Positions 1-5,716 of a stretch of DNA of 7,292 nucleotides are shown here, one piece after another; within the stretch, counting starts at the first letter, position 1; the number at the start of each line of letters is the position of its first letter. Source of the stretch: JACQNR01 sp049515175 (lineage in GTDB: Bacteria > Acidobacteriota > Terriglobia > UBA7540); assembly GCA_049515175.1 (NCBI GenBank), contig JBEKUI010000236.1, positions 1-7,292 of the forward strand. Reading direction: 5' to 3'. The notes below the pieces were generated by a model, which made no database searches, had not been told where the DNA came from, and was given only the letters and a program-made list of their open reading frames with translations. A program made the translations under genes and the position numbers.

Positions 1-83
1 GGGCGGCGGGGGAACTGGTCCTGGCCTGAGCCTCAGCCCCCGGCCCACTTTCGCTCCTGCGCCAATTGGCCCCACGGCGAGCC

Positions 84-115
84 GTCTCAGGACACCTAGC
101 GCGAAGTTCTGAGAC
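84..115. repeat. Imperfect hairpin, 7-bp arms
   Basis: GTCTCAG at 84-90 is matched by CTGAGAC at 109-115, leaving an 18-base loop. It lies downstream of the stop of the minus-strand gene at 159-527, so it could help end that transcript, but no T-tract follows. It may also be remnant repeat DNA, since a related repeat lies immediately beside it. The surrounding stretch 1-158 shows no gene I can support. Confidence 0.3.
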
Positions 116-140
116 AGCCTCACGCGAGGTCTGCGCCACT
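111..140. repeat. Degenerate copy of GAGGTCTGC-type hairpin repeat
   Basis: CAGCCTC (115-121) can pair with GAGGTCTG (126-133) if one T is bulged, around an ACGC loop. The 13 bases GCGAGGTCTGCGC at 124-136 are identical to 783-795 in the better-preserved copy, and the match continues loosely for a few bases. It therefore belongs to the same short dispersed palindromic family as the copies at 726-750 and 769-794. Its left arm has decayed. It sits just past the end of the minus-strand gene at 159-527. Confidence 0.5.
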
Positions 141-158
141 CTACGCGAAGTTGTCCGA

Positions 159-527
159 TCATCTTGTAGCGGCAACGATGACGATGACAACCAACACTGC
201 CCCGACCAGCATCCAGGTGATAGCTCCAGGATTCTTCTTGACCTTGATGACGTGATCGTACGGAATCTGAACCTCCGCCTTTTCCCGATCGGGTTGGAGC
301 TTGAAGGCGTGTTGTTCGATCCCGATGATATGGCCGTGCAGTTTTGGGCCCTCGGTGAGTTGGACCATGACATGCTCGCCTACTCCAAGTTTCTCGACTT
401 TTGCCTTCACCGCTTGTGGGTTGGGAATATTCGGTGGGACGCCGAGCCCAGGGACCGCCGCGAGCGTCATGGCACCGGCCAAAAGTACTGCAATCCCTCG
501 GTTGTGAGCGGGCGTGTTCAATGACAT
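159..527 (-). CDS. Small exported or membrane-anchored protein with Sm/Hfq-like core
   Basis: This is a 122-residue protein. Residues 11-28 are hydrophobic and follow a short N-terminus with one Arg, so they are either a signal peptide or a first anchor. Residues 47-98 read like an Sm fold. VMVQLTEGPKLHGHIIGI (53-70) resembles the Sm1 pattern with its V.L..G..L.G.I spacing, and VQIPYDHVIKVKK (86-98) sits where Hfq has its Y-K-H-A-I segment. Residues 102-120 form a hydrophobic C-terminal helix. The start is supported by an AGGTGG ribosome binding site six bases upstream and a promoter at 625-653. The core would face the periplasm if the N-terminus is a cleaved signal, so RNA binding is not implied; a structural or oligomerising role is equally possible. 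I do not recognise a named family. The gene is certain, the fold moderately likely, the function unknown. Confidence 0.85.
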   Translation of the reverse strand: MSLNTPAHNRGIAVLLAGAMTLAAVPGLGVPPNIPNPQAVKAKVEKLGVGEHVMVQLTEGPKLHGHIIGIEQHAFKLQPDREKAEVQIPYDHVIKVKKNPGAITWMLVGAVLVVIVIVAATR

Positions 528-533
528 ATTTGG

Positions 534-539
534 CCACCT
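534..539 (-). promoter_or_regulatory. Ribosome binding site of the Sm-like gene
   Basis: On the minus strand this reads AGGTGG, six bases before the ATG at 527-525. It is the best Shine-Dalgarno match near this start and fixes it. Confidence 0.7.
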
Positions 540-564
540 GTTTCTTGTTATGGTGAACTTGTAT

Positions 565-581
565 GCCCCCTGAAGAGGGGC
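565..581 (-). promoter_or_regulatory. Small hairpin in the leader of the Sm-like gene
   Basis: CCCCT (567-571) and AGGGG (576-580) pair around a four-base loop; an alternative pairing joins GCCCC (565-569) with GGGGC (577-581). It falls in the roughly 90-base untranslated leader predicted from the promoter at 625-653, about 40 bases before the start codon. It could affect transcript stability or translation, but it is short and nothing else supports a function. Confidence 0.3.
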
Positions 582-624
582 ACATCAACTTGGACCGGAA
601 TTTCAAATTTGTCTCTACGCGAAA

Positions 625-653
625 ACCATACGCTTGCCGCCCTCGCGCGTCAA
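625..653 (-). promoter_or_regulatory. Sigma70-like promoter for the Sm-like gene
   Basis: On the minus strand TTGACG (653-648) is followed by a 17-base spacer and TATGGT (630-625). Start of transcription would be near 618, giving a leader of about 90 bases. The -35 matches five of six consensus bases and the -10 four of six, at the ideal spacing. No other promoter of this quality is seen between this gene and the next gene upstream. Confidence 0.55.
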
Positions 654-675
654 GCTCAGATCGCGGGTGGCGCAT

Positions 676-693
676 ACCCGTCAACTGACGGGT
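676..693. repeat. Short perfect inverted repeat
   Basis: ACCCGTCA (676-683) and TGACGGGT (686-693) are perfect complements with only two bases between them, so a hairpin would open to about seven pairs with a four-base loop. On the plus strand it is followed by TGTTTAA, which faintly resembles a terminator, but no plus-strand gene precedes it. It could equally be a dyad operator just upstream of the promoter at 625-653. Confidence 0.35.
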
Positions 694-725
694 TGTTTAA
701 TGTCTGCGATCCGCGAAGCGAGTAG

Positions 726-750
726 CGCGGACCTGACGGCCAGGTCCGCG
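726..750. repeat. Palindromic hairpin repeat, 10-bp arms
   Basis: CGCGGACCTG (726-735) pairs perfectly with CAGGTCCGCG (741-750) around a five-base loop. The core GGACCT/AGGTCC resembles the AGACCTC/GAGGTCT core of the neighbouring copy at 769-794, and both are flanked by GTAGCGC or its complement. The two together form a tandem REP-like unit of about 75 bases between the two minus-strand genes. The role is unknown; such units can act as transcript-end stabilisers or as non-autonomous mobile elements. Confidence 0.7.
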
Positions 751-768
751 GTTCGTTCAAGTAAGAGC

Positions 769-794
769 CGCAGACCTCAAAGGCGAGGTCTGCG
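769..794. repeat. Palindromic hairpin repeat, 10-bp arms (second copy)
   Basis: CGCAGACCTC (769-778) pairs perfectly with GAGGTCTGCG (785-794) around a six-base loop AAAGGC. It is followed by CTAC at 795-798, the complement of the GTAG at 722-725 beside the other copy, so the two hairpins are enclosed by a larger inverted repeat. It lies nine bases beyond the stop of the minus-strand gene at 803-1075, so it may also cap that transcript's 3' end. Confidence 0.7.
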
Positions 795-802
795 CTACCC
801 CC

Positions 803-1075
803 TCACATCTCGATGCGATTCTGACTTCTCCGGCGGAGGTACCAGCAGGGTTTGTAGCCGAGATGGGGAAATAAGGAGCGCACGCACACCTGGTCCTGGG
901 GCTCGAGAAAATAGAATTCGGGTTTTCTGTTCTTCTGAGGAACCACGTAATAAGACCGCACTCTGACCACTCCGTAGGGATCGCGACTCCGGGGAATGCG
1001 GAGCCTTACCGAGAGATAGTCGCCCGCGTAAAGAAGCGCTACCAGCCCCACGGTGACAATGACGATGCGTTTCAT
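803..1075 (-). CDS. Small single-pass membrane protein, 90 aa, function unknown
   Basis: The protein starts MKRIVIVTVG and has one hydrophobic segment at residues 4-19, either an N-terminal anchor or an uncleaved signal, with basic residues at 2-3. The remainder (22-90) is polar, rich in Arg and aromatic residues, and probably periplasmic. It carries two cysteines, C64 and C77, within a DQVCVRSLFPHLGYKPCWYL segment, which could form a disulfide. I recall similar short proteins from acidobacterial genomes annotated only as hypothetical, with conserved RIP, EFYF and CW motifs, but cannot run a search. The ribosome binding site is weak (AGAGTGG, ending four bases before ATG). The reading frame stays open upstream to about 1381, but that part is read from repeat DNA, so I chose the internal ATG at 1075. 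Gene likely real; function not assigned. Confidence 0.72.
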   Translation of the reverse strand: MKRIVIVTVGLVALLYAGDYLSVRLRIPRSRDPYGVVRVRSYYVVPQKNRKPEFYFLEPQDQVCVRSLFPHLGYKPCWYLRRRSQNRIEM

Positions 1076-1145
1076 AAATCCACTCTGCCAGGCATACAGT
1101 CCACCGGGAACACGGAGTTGGTTTTGAATCCCGACTCCATGCGCT

Positions 1146-1238
1146 GTCACCCTGAGCGGAATGCCGAGATCCTTCGCGGAGTTTACCCTGAGCGTAGCGA
1201 ACGGGCTCAGAATGACAAGCGTAGGGCTCAGAATAACA
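1146..1238. repeat. CCTGAGCG-type dispersed palindromic repeat with internal duplication
   Basis: GTCACCCTGAGC (1146-1157) is nearly the complement of GCTCAGAATGAC (1205-1216), 10 of 12 positions. Inside it ACCCTGAGCG recurs at 1149-1158 and 1185-1194, and CTGAGC (1188-1193) pairs with GCTCAG (1205-1210). GGGCTCAGAATGACA (1203-1217) is repeated with one change at 1224-1238, a 21-base step. From general knowledge, sequences of the form CATCCTGAGCGAAGCGAAGGATC...CTCAGAATGAC are scattered through many bacterial genomes; this is a diverged member. It occupies the gap between divergent genes. Confidence 0.7.
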
Positions 1239-1260
1239 GCCGCTGCCGGGCGGTGCAAAG

Positions 1261-1315
1261 GGGGCGGTTCGCGAACCGCCCCTGCCATCATGCAGGGGCG
1301 AATACAAAATTCGCC
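1261..1315. repeat. Triple-palindrome repeat (GGGGCGGTTCG family)
   Basis: Positions 1261-1282 are a perfect 22-base palindrome with half-site GGGGCGGTTCG. CCCCTGC (1279-1285) then pairs with GCAGGGG (1292-1298) around CATCAT, and GGCGAAT (1297-1303) pairs with ATTCGCC (1309-1315) around five bases. The three palindromes overlap, so alternative folds compete. Repeats of the type 'GGGGCGGTTCGCGAACCGCCCCT' joined to 'GGGCGAAT..ATTCGCC' are, from memory, widespread intergenic elements in several phyla. It ends about 40 bases before the kinase promoter. Confidence 0.7.
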
Positions 1316-1353
1316 GGAAATTGTGATCCTCATCCAGGGCAAAAAAGCTCCAG

Positions 1354-1382
1354 TTGCAGACGGGTTTTTCCGGGCGTACAAT
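1354..1382 (+). promoter_or_regulatory. Sigma70-like promoter for the kinase operon
   Basis: TTGCAG (1354-1359) and TACAAT (1377-1382) are separated by exactly 17 bases. Transcription would begin near 1389, giving a leader of about 109 bases before the ATG at 1498. Within the leader, GGCCGC (1407-1412) pairs with GCGGCC (1432-1437) and is followed by a pyrimidine-rich TCTTCTT, which might attenuate. It is the best promoter-like sequence in the 422-base gap and points at the kinase. Confidence 0.6.
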
Positions 1383-1485
1383 CACAAACATTAATCGCAC
1401 TGATAAGGCCGCAGCCGGTATCTGGAGAGCCGCGGCCCCGTCTTCTTAAACACTATTCCTGGCACTGTGTGTGGCCGTGGGGCCA

Positions 1486-1490
1486 TGGAG
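1486..1490 (+). promoter_or_regulatory. Ribosome binding site deciding the kinase start
   Basis: TGGAG lies seven bases before the ATG at 1498. The in-frame GTG at 1471, which would add nine residues, has no comparable site in front of it. Confidence 0.6.
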
Positions 1491-1497
1491 TCTTCAC

Positions 1498-4143
1498 ATG
1501 GCTGAGGCGCAGACAGCCAGTCTGCAGGGTGAGCCTTCCGTCCCGGACCTGACCGGAACGATGGTGGGCCGGTTCGCCATTCGCGCCCGCCTGGGCGCCG
1601 GGGGGATGGGCGAGGTCTACCGCGCCGAGGATACGCGGCTGAAGCGTTTCGTAGCCTTGAAGCGCATCTCGCCGCGACTGCGCGCCGACGCACAGTACCG
1701 GCAGCGCTTCCTGCGCGAAGCCGAGCGCGCCTCGGCGCTCAATCACCACGCCATCGCCGGCGTCTACGACGTCCTGGAAGAACGCGAAGAAACCTTCCTG
1801 GTGATGGAGTACGTGGAAGGCGCGACGCTCCGTGACCGCCTGAACGCTCCCTTCGAAACTCAGCAATTCCTGCCTATTGCCCTGCAATGCGCGGAGGCGC
1901 TCCAGGCCGCGCACGAGAAAGGGATCGTGCATCGCGACATCAAGCCGGAAAACATCATGGTGACGCCGAAGGGCAAAGTCAAAGTCCTCGACTTCGGCGT
2001 CGCCAAGCGCCTTCCCCATCCGGGGGAGAGCTCCGGCGCCGCCAGCACGGCGAGCGACGCGGGACAGCTCAGCGGGACTCCTGCTTACATGGCGCCGGAG
2101 GTCCTGCTCGAGAAGGAACCGGACGGCCGCGCCGACCTCTTCTCACTGGGCGTGGTGTTCTACGAGATGCTGGCCGGCGTTCATCCCTTTCGCGCCGAAA
2201 GCTTCATGGCGACCAGCGACCGCATCTTGCATGCCGAACCCATCCGCCTTGACCGCGCCAGGCCGCAGATTCCCGCGCGGCTCGCGCACCTGGTCGGGAA
2301 GATGCTCGCCAAGGAGCCGGCGCACCGCCCGGCAAGCGCCGCCCCAGTCCTCGCGGAGTTGCAGGCGATCGAGCGTAGCGAGACACCGCCGGAGAAGCCG
2401 TGGTTTCTCCACCTGAAGGCCCGGCAGAGAATCATCTTGGGACTTCTGCTCCTCCTCGTCGCGGCGGTGGCGGAATTGGCTCCGCTGGCTCGCCGGACCA
2501 TCATGCAGCGCTGGCCCGGGTTGCTGGCATCTGTACCGGAGAAAAAGAACCTCGCCGTGCTGCCCTTCCAGGTCTTCGGAGGGGGCGCCGAGACCGCCGC
2601 TTTTGCGAATGGCCTGACGGAAACATTGAACGCCCGCCTCACCCGAATCACCGAGCGGCATCCCCTGCAGGTGGTTCCTGCCGGGGAGGTGCGTGCGCAG
2701 AAGATTTCCACCCTGGATGCGGCGCGCCGGGAGTTCGGCGTGAACCTGGTGATCGAAGGCAGCCTGCAACAGGTGGGTGAGATCGTGCGAGTCAGTTATG
2801 CGCTGGTCGATACCCGGAGCCGCCGGCAACTGCGCGCCGACGTGATCACCGCTGCCATGGCGGATCCCTTCGCGGTCGAAGACCGCGTGGTGGCCAGCGT
2901 GGTGGACAAGCTGGAGGTCGAGCTCCAGCCGGCGGAACGGCGGGCCCTGACCGATCACGGCACCCGCGAACCCGCGGCCTACGACCTCTATCTGCGCGGC
3001 CGGGGCTACTTGCAGGAGTACCACAAGCCGGAGAACATAGAGAGCGCCATCGAGGTCTTCCAGCGCGCCCTCGCCCAGGACCCGCGGTATGCCCTGGCTT
3101 ACGCCGGACTCGGTGAAGCCTTCTGGCGGCGTTACGAGGATTCGAGGGAGGCCGCCTGGGTGGGAAAAGCTCGCGGCGCCTGCGAGCGCGCCGTGGCGCT
3201 CGATGACTCGATGGCGGGCGGCCATAACTGCCTGGGGATGGTGTTCAACGCCACCGGCCGGCACGAGCTGGCCGTCGCGCAATTCCGCCGCGCTCTGCAA
3301 CTCGAACCCACCAGTGACGCCGCCTATCGCGGCCTGGGGCTTGCCTACGAACAACTCGGCAACCTGCCGCAAGCCGAGCAGACCTACCGCCAAGCGATCG
3401 CCTTCCGGCCCGAATACTGGGCGGGCTACAACTGGCTGGGGAATTTCTATTTCCACTCCGGCCGCAATGAGGACGCCATCGCGATGTTTCAAAAAGTCAC
3501 GCTCCTCGCCCCGGAAAATTCTCGCGGGTTTTACAACCTGGGCGGGATGCAAATCCAGGCGGGCCATTGGCCGGAGGCGGAGCAAAGCTTGAAGCAGTCT
3601 CTCGCCCTGCGCGAGACGGGCGCCGCCTACTCCAACCTCGGAACCATCTACTTCTTCGAGCGGCGATCTGCCGAGGCCATTCAAGCATTCGAGGCGGCCG
3701 TCAAAGCCTCCCCCAAGGAGGAGTACACCTGGGGAAATCTGGCGGATGCCTACCGCTGGTCGCCGGGCGAATCGCCCCGGGCCCTCGCCACCTATCAGCA
3801 GGCGACGGCTCTGGCGGAAGAGGAGCTGCGGGTCAACCCGCGGCGGGCGGATGTGCTCGCCAACCTGGCCCTCTATCGCGCCAAAACCGGAAAGCCTGCT
3901 GCGGCCGTGCGCACGATTGAGCAGGCCCTTCGCCTGACCCCCCAGGACCCCACCGTGCTTTATAGCGCGGCGGTGGTCCACCATCTTGCCGGCAGCACCA
4001 ATGCGGCCCTCGACTGGCTGAACAAGGCGGTGGAGCGCGGCTATCCGCGGCAGCAGGTGCAAGCGGACCCCGAGTTTCATGATCTGCAAAACAACCCCCA
4101 ATTCCTTCGACTGGCCCGAACCCTCGCGCAGAAAGGAAACTGA
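1498..4143 (+). CDS. Transmembrane Ser/Thr protein kinase with TolB-like and TPR sensor domains
   Basis: An 881-residue protein beginning MAEAQTASLQ. Residues 25-290 are a PknB-type kinase with all key residues: glycine loop LGAGGMGEV (32-40), ATP lysine K55 in VALK, helix-C glutamate near E74, catalytic HRDIKPEN (145-152), DFG (165-167), an SGTPAYMAPE activation segment (192-201) and conserved RPAS (277-280). It is therefore predicted active. A hydrophobic span at about 311-330 is followed by a TolB/FlgO-like alpha-beta domain (about 349-476, NLAVLPF...GLTETLNARL) and roughly ten TPR units (about 493-850). The kinase should be cytoplasmic and the C-terminal part periplasmic. This architecture is common in Acidobacteriota. 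The start at ATG 1498 is set by the TGGAG site. It is co-transcribed with the small gene at 4148, four bases on. The ligand and substrates are unknown. Confidence 0.95.
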   Translation: MAEAQTASLQGEPSVPDLTGTMVGRFAIRARLGAGGMGEVYRAEDTRLKRFVALKRISPRLRADAQYRQRFLREAERASALNHHAIAGVYDVLEEREETFLVMEYVEGATLRDRLNAPFETQQFLPIALQCAEALQAAHEKGIVHRDIKPENIMVTPKGKVKVLDFGVAKRLPHPGESSGAASTASDAGQLSGTPAYMAPEVLLEKEPDGRADLFSLGVVFYEMLAGVHPFRAESFMATSDRILHAEPIRLDRARPQIPARLAHLVGKMLAKEPAHRPASAAPVLAELQAIERSETPPEKPWFLHLKARQRIILGLLLLLVAAVAELAPLARRTIMQRWPGLLASVPEKKNLAVLPFQVFGGGAETAAFANGLTETLNARLTRITERHPLQVVPAGEVRAQKISTLDAARREFGVNLVIEGSLQQVGEIVRVSYALVDTRSRRQLRADVITAAMADPFAVEDRVVASVVDKLEVELQPAERRALTDHGTREPAAYDLYLRGRGYLQEYHKPENIESAIEVFQRALAQDPRYALAYAGLGEAFWRRYEDSREAAWVGKARGACERAVALDDSMAGGHNCLGMVFNATGRHELAVAQFRRALQLEPTSDAAYRGLGLAYEQLGNLPQAEQTYRQAIAFRPEYWAGYNWLGNFYFHSGRNEDAIAMFQKVTLLAPENSRGFYNLGGMQIQAGHWPEAEQSLKQSLALRETGAAYSNLGTIYFFERRSAEAIQAFEAAVKASPKEEYTWGNLADAYRWSPGESPRALATYQQATALAEEELRVNPRRADVLANLALYRAKTGKPAAAVRTIEQALRLTPQDPTVLYSAAVVHHLAGSTNAALDWLNKAVERGYPRQQVQADPEFHDLQNNPQFLRLARTLAQKGN
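4134..4137 (+). promoter_or_regulatory. Ribosome binding site inside the kinase 3' end
   Basis: AGGA, within AAAGGAAA at 4132-4139, sits in the last codons of the kinase and ten bases before the ATG at 4148. It indicates close translational linkage of the two genes and favours the ATG at 4148 over the in-frame ATG at 4079. Confidence 0.5.
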
Positions 4144-4147
4144 GCTT

Positions 4148-4480
4148 ATGAGCAAACAACATGTGCTGATTAAAGTGTCTGGCGGCGCAATTACCGTAAC
4201 GCCCTCAAACGTGTGGGGCTCCAAGAGCAAGAAGGACGAGATCGTCTGGCAATGCGAGCAGGCCTTTGCAATCGATTTCATCCCGGTCGGCCCGTTCAGC
4301 AAGGACCATTTCGAATCAGCCCCAAGCAGAGGACTCAACTTCAGGAAGCGTAAGGGGTTTGAGGTCAAACAGGAGGCAGATTCCGGCCCGATCGACCCAG
4401 CCGCTGCCCCCGGCGACTACAAGTACACAGTAACGTCCGGCGACATCACCCTCGACCCCGTCGTGCACATCGATCGGTAA
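4148..4480 (+). CDS. Small beta-rich (cupredoxin-like) protein, kinase partner candidate
   Basis: A 110-residue protein starting MSKQHVLIKV, four bases after the kinase stop, with its ribosome binding site inside the kinase gene. There is no signal peptide or membrane segment, so it is predicted cytoplasmic. The alternation of short hydrophobic strands, with DEIVWQC (about 30-36), AFAIDFIPVGPF (about 39-50), YKYTVTSGDI (about 92-101) and a closing LDPVVHID (102-109), looks like a small beta-sandwich. Its pattern recalls cupredoxin-like proteins in which the C-terminal Y-K-Y-x-V strand is followed by D-P-hydrophobic, but the copper-ligand His-Cys-His-Met set is not evident. Several Ser and Thr residues could be phosphorylated by the upstream kinase. 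The partnership is inferred only from the operon arrangement. I do not recognise a named family. Confidence 0.85.
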   Translation: MSKQHVLIKVSGGAITVTPSNVWGSKSKKDEIVWQCEQAFAIDFIPVGPFSKDHFESAPSRGLNFRKRKGFEVKQEADSGPIDPAAAPGDYKYTVTSGDITLDPVVHIDR

Positions 4481-4485
4481 CGGTC

Positions 4486-4526
4486 GGCGCCCCAGCCGGC
4501 GCCGCCGCGCACCCCCGAAGCGGCGG
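4486..4526 (+). terminator. GC-rich hairpins after the kinase operon, possible terminator
   Basis: GGCGCC (4486-4491) pairs with GGCGCC (4498-4503), and alternatively CCGCCGC (4502-4508) pairs with GCGGCGG (4520-4526). Both fall within 46 bases of the stop at 4480. Neither is followed by a T-tract, so this is at best a weak or non-canonical terminator. The remaining gap to about 4639 shows no gene. Confidence 0.35.
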
Positions 4527-4639
4527 GAGGGCACGGAGCGGCAGCACGCAGTGTTGAAGTGTGCTTACTGATCCGCAGCCTCCCCGCGCGAGCGTCGTGG
4601 GTCTCGCGGACCTCTGCGCGCCCGATCAGCAGCCCACAC

Positions 4640-4645
4640 TATAAT
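4640..4645 (+). promoter_or_regulatory. Perfect -10 box (TATAAT) before the polytopic membrane gene
   Basis: TATAAT is a perfect consensus hexamer in a GC-rich region. The expected -35 region (about 4617-4622) does not resemble TTGACA, so an activator or an extended contact would be needed. Transcription would start near 4652. The box overlaps the ATG at 4644-4646, the longest possible start of the downstream gene, which could not then be in the message. Confidence 0.5.
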
Positions 4646-4691
4646 GAGGCGGGAGCGGTCAGACTGCCTTGATGGATTTGCAGTTCACCTC

Positions 4692-5627
4692 GTGAAAGCC
4701 ATTCGCCTCATCGTCGGCCTCCTGCTTGTCGTCTCCGTGGTCGTTTATCTGGTCGCGGTGTATGCGCGCGCGCCGAAGCAGCGCCGCTTCCCTGCCTGGG
4801 GCTGGGTGGGGTTGGCCATCCTCGGCGGCGCGGAAGCGCTCCTGTTCGCGCGATTTCGCTGGGTGGCGATCTACTTCACGCCGATTGCCTGGACGGGCTA
4901 CCTGCTGCTCATTGATGCGGCCATCTTCAGCCTGCGGGGAGAATCCCGCCTGGCCGGCGCGCCGCGCGAATTCCTCAAGCTGGCCTTCTGGTCAGTGCCG
5001 CTCTGGCTGATCTTCGAAGCCTACAACTTGCGGCTGGAAAACTGGACCTACGTCGGCCTGCCGGCGAACCCGGTGCTCCAGGCCGTGGGATACATCTGGT
5101 CGTTCGCAACCATCTGGCCTGCCATCTTGGAGACGGCGGATTTCCTGGCGGCGCTCCGTCCGCTTCCTGAGCGCGCCGCGCGCCCCGTCGCGCTCGGCCC
5201 CTCCGGCCATCTGAGCCTGATCCTGCTGGGGTTGGTAATGGTCACCGTACCCGTGCTGGCCCCGAAATCTCTAGGGCAGTACCTTTTCGGCGCGGTCTGG
5301 GTGGGCTTCGCACTCCTCCTCGATCCGCTCAACTACTTCGCCCGGCAGCGCTCCCTGCTCGGCGACCTGGAAGCCGGGCGGCGGACAACTTTCTACAGCC
5401 TGCTCGGCTCGGGCTGGGTGTGCGGTGTTCTCTGGGAGTTCTGGAATTACTGGGCGGCCGCGCAGTGGCACTACGTCTTCCCTATCCTGCAAGGCTGGAA
5501 GATTTTCGAGATGCCCCTGTCCGGCTATCTCGGCTTCCCGCCCTTTGCCGTGGAGTGCTTCGTGATGTACGAATTCCTCGGCACGCTGCGGCGGCAACTG
5601 CGCGTCTCGAAGTACGACTCGGGGTAG
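4692..5627 (+). CDS. Polytopic integral membrane protein, function unknown
   Basis: From the GTG at 4692 the product has 311 residues; the frame stays open back to an ATG at 4644, which would add 16 polar residues but overlaps the TATAAT box. I prefer 4692 because it puts VKAIRLIVGLLLVV at the N-terminus, a lysine followed by a first membrane span, though no good ribosome binding site precedes it. Eight or nine hydrophobic spans are visible, at about 3-24, 33-49, 52-75, 91-107, 126-149, 173-190, 196-213, 233-250 and 283-300. Aromatic motifs stand out: FTPIAWTGYLLLID, LENWTYVGLP, VLWEFWNYWAA and IFEMPLSGYLGFPPF. The acidic and aromatic residues in the membrane recall polytopic isoprenoid enzymes of the lycopene-cyclase type, but I cannot establish this. 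No ATPase, transporter or protease signature is seen. The TonB receptor gene converges on it. Confidence 0.85.
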   Translation: MKAIRLIVGLLLVVSVVVYLVAVYARAPKQRRFPAWGWVGLAILGGAEALLFARFRWVAIYFTPIAWTGYLLLIDAAIFSLRGESRLAGAPREFLKLAFWSVPLWLIFEAYNLRLENWTYVGLPANPVLQAVGYIWSFATIWPAILETADFLAALRPLPERAARPVALGPSGHLSLILLGLVMVTVPVLAPKSLGQYLFGAVWVGFALLLDPLNYFARQRSLLGDLEAGRRTTFYSLLGSGWVCGVLWEFWNYWAAAQWHYVFPILQGWKIFEMPLSGYLGFPPFAVECFVMYEFLGTLRRQLRVSKYDSG

Positions 5628-5716
5628 CCGGGCCCTGCGGTTCGGCATTAGGCGCGGCCTTGTGATGGCGGGACAGGAGACCGCCGCAAGGTTACCAGCC
5701 AGCTTTGATGGCGAGC

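Noticed and set aside
2..112. Open plus-strand frame from the window edge, rich in Gly and Pro
   Set aside because: It could be the tail of an upstream gene, but 36 low-complexity residues running into repeat DNA are not enough to call one.
66..524. Plus-strand open frame opposite the Sm-like gene
   Set aside because: The minus strand has a ribosome binding site, a promoter and plausible protein features; this frame has low-complexity, domain-free sequence.
676..1315. CRISPR-like array
   Set aside because: The repeats are different palindromes with no constant unit or regular spacer length, and no cas gene is present.
1076..1400. Upstream extension of the 803-1075 frame and an overlapping minus-strand frame
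   Set aside because: Both read through the palindromic repeats at 1146-1315, giving repeat-derived peptides; the internal ATG at 1075 fits a membrane-anchor start.
1118..1552. Plus-strand open frame across the repeats into the kinase start
   Set aside because: It is translated from repeat DNA, has no ribosome binding site of note and overlaps the kinase in another frame.
2143..4368. A 741-codon open frame on the minus strand opposite the kinase
   Set aside because: It mirrors a GC-rich gene with clear kinase and TPR motifs on the plus strand. Its product has no recognisable domain and runs over both the kinase and the small gene.
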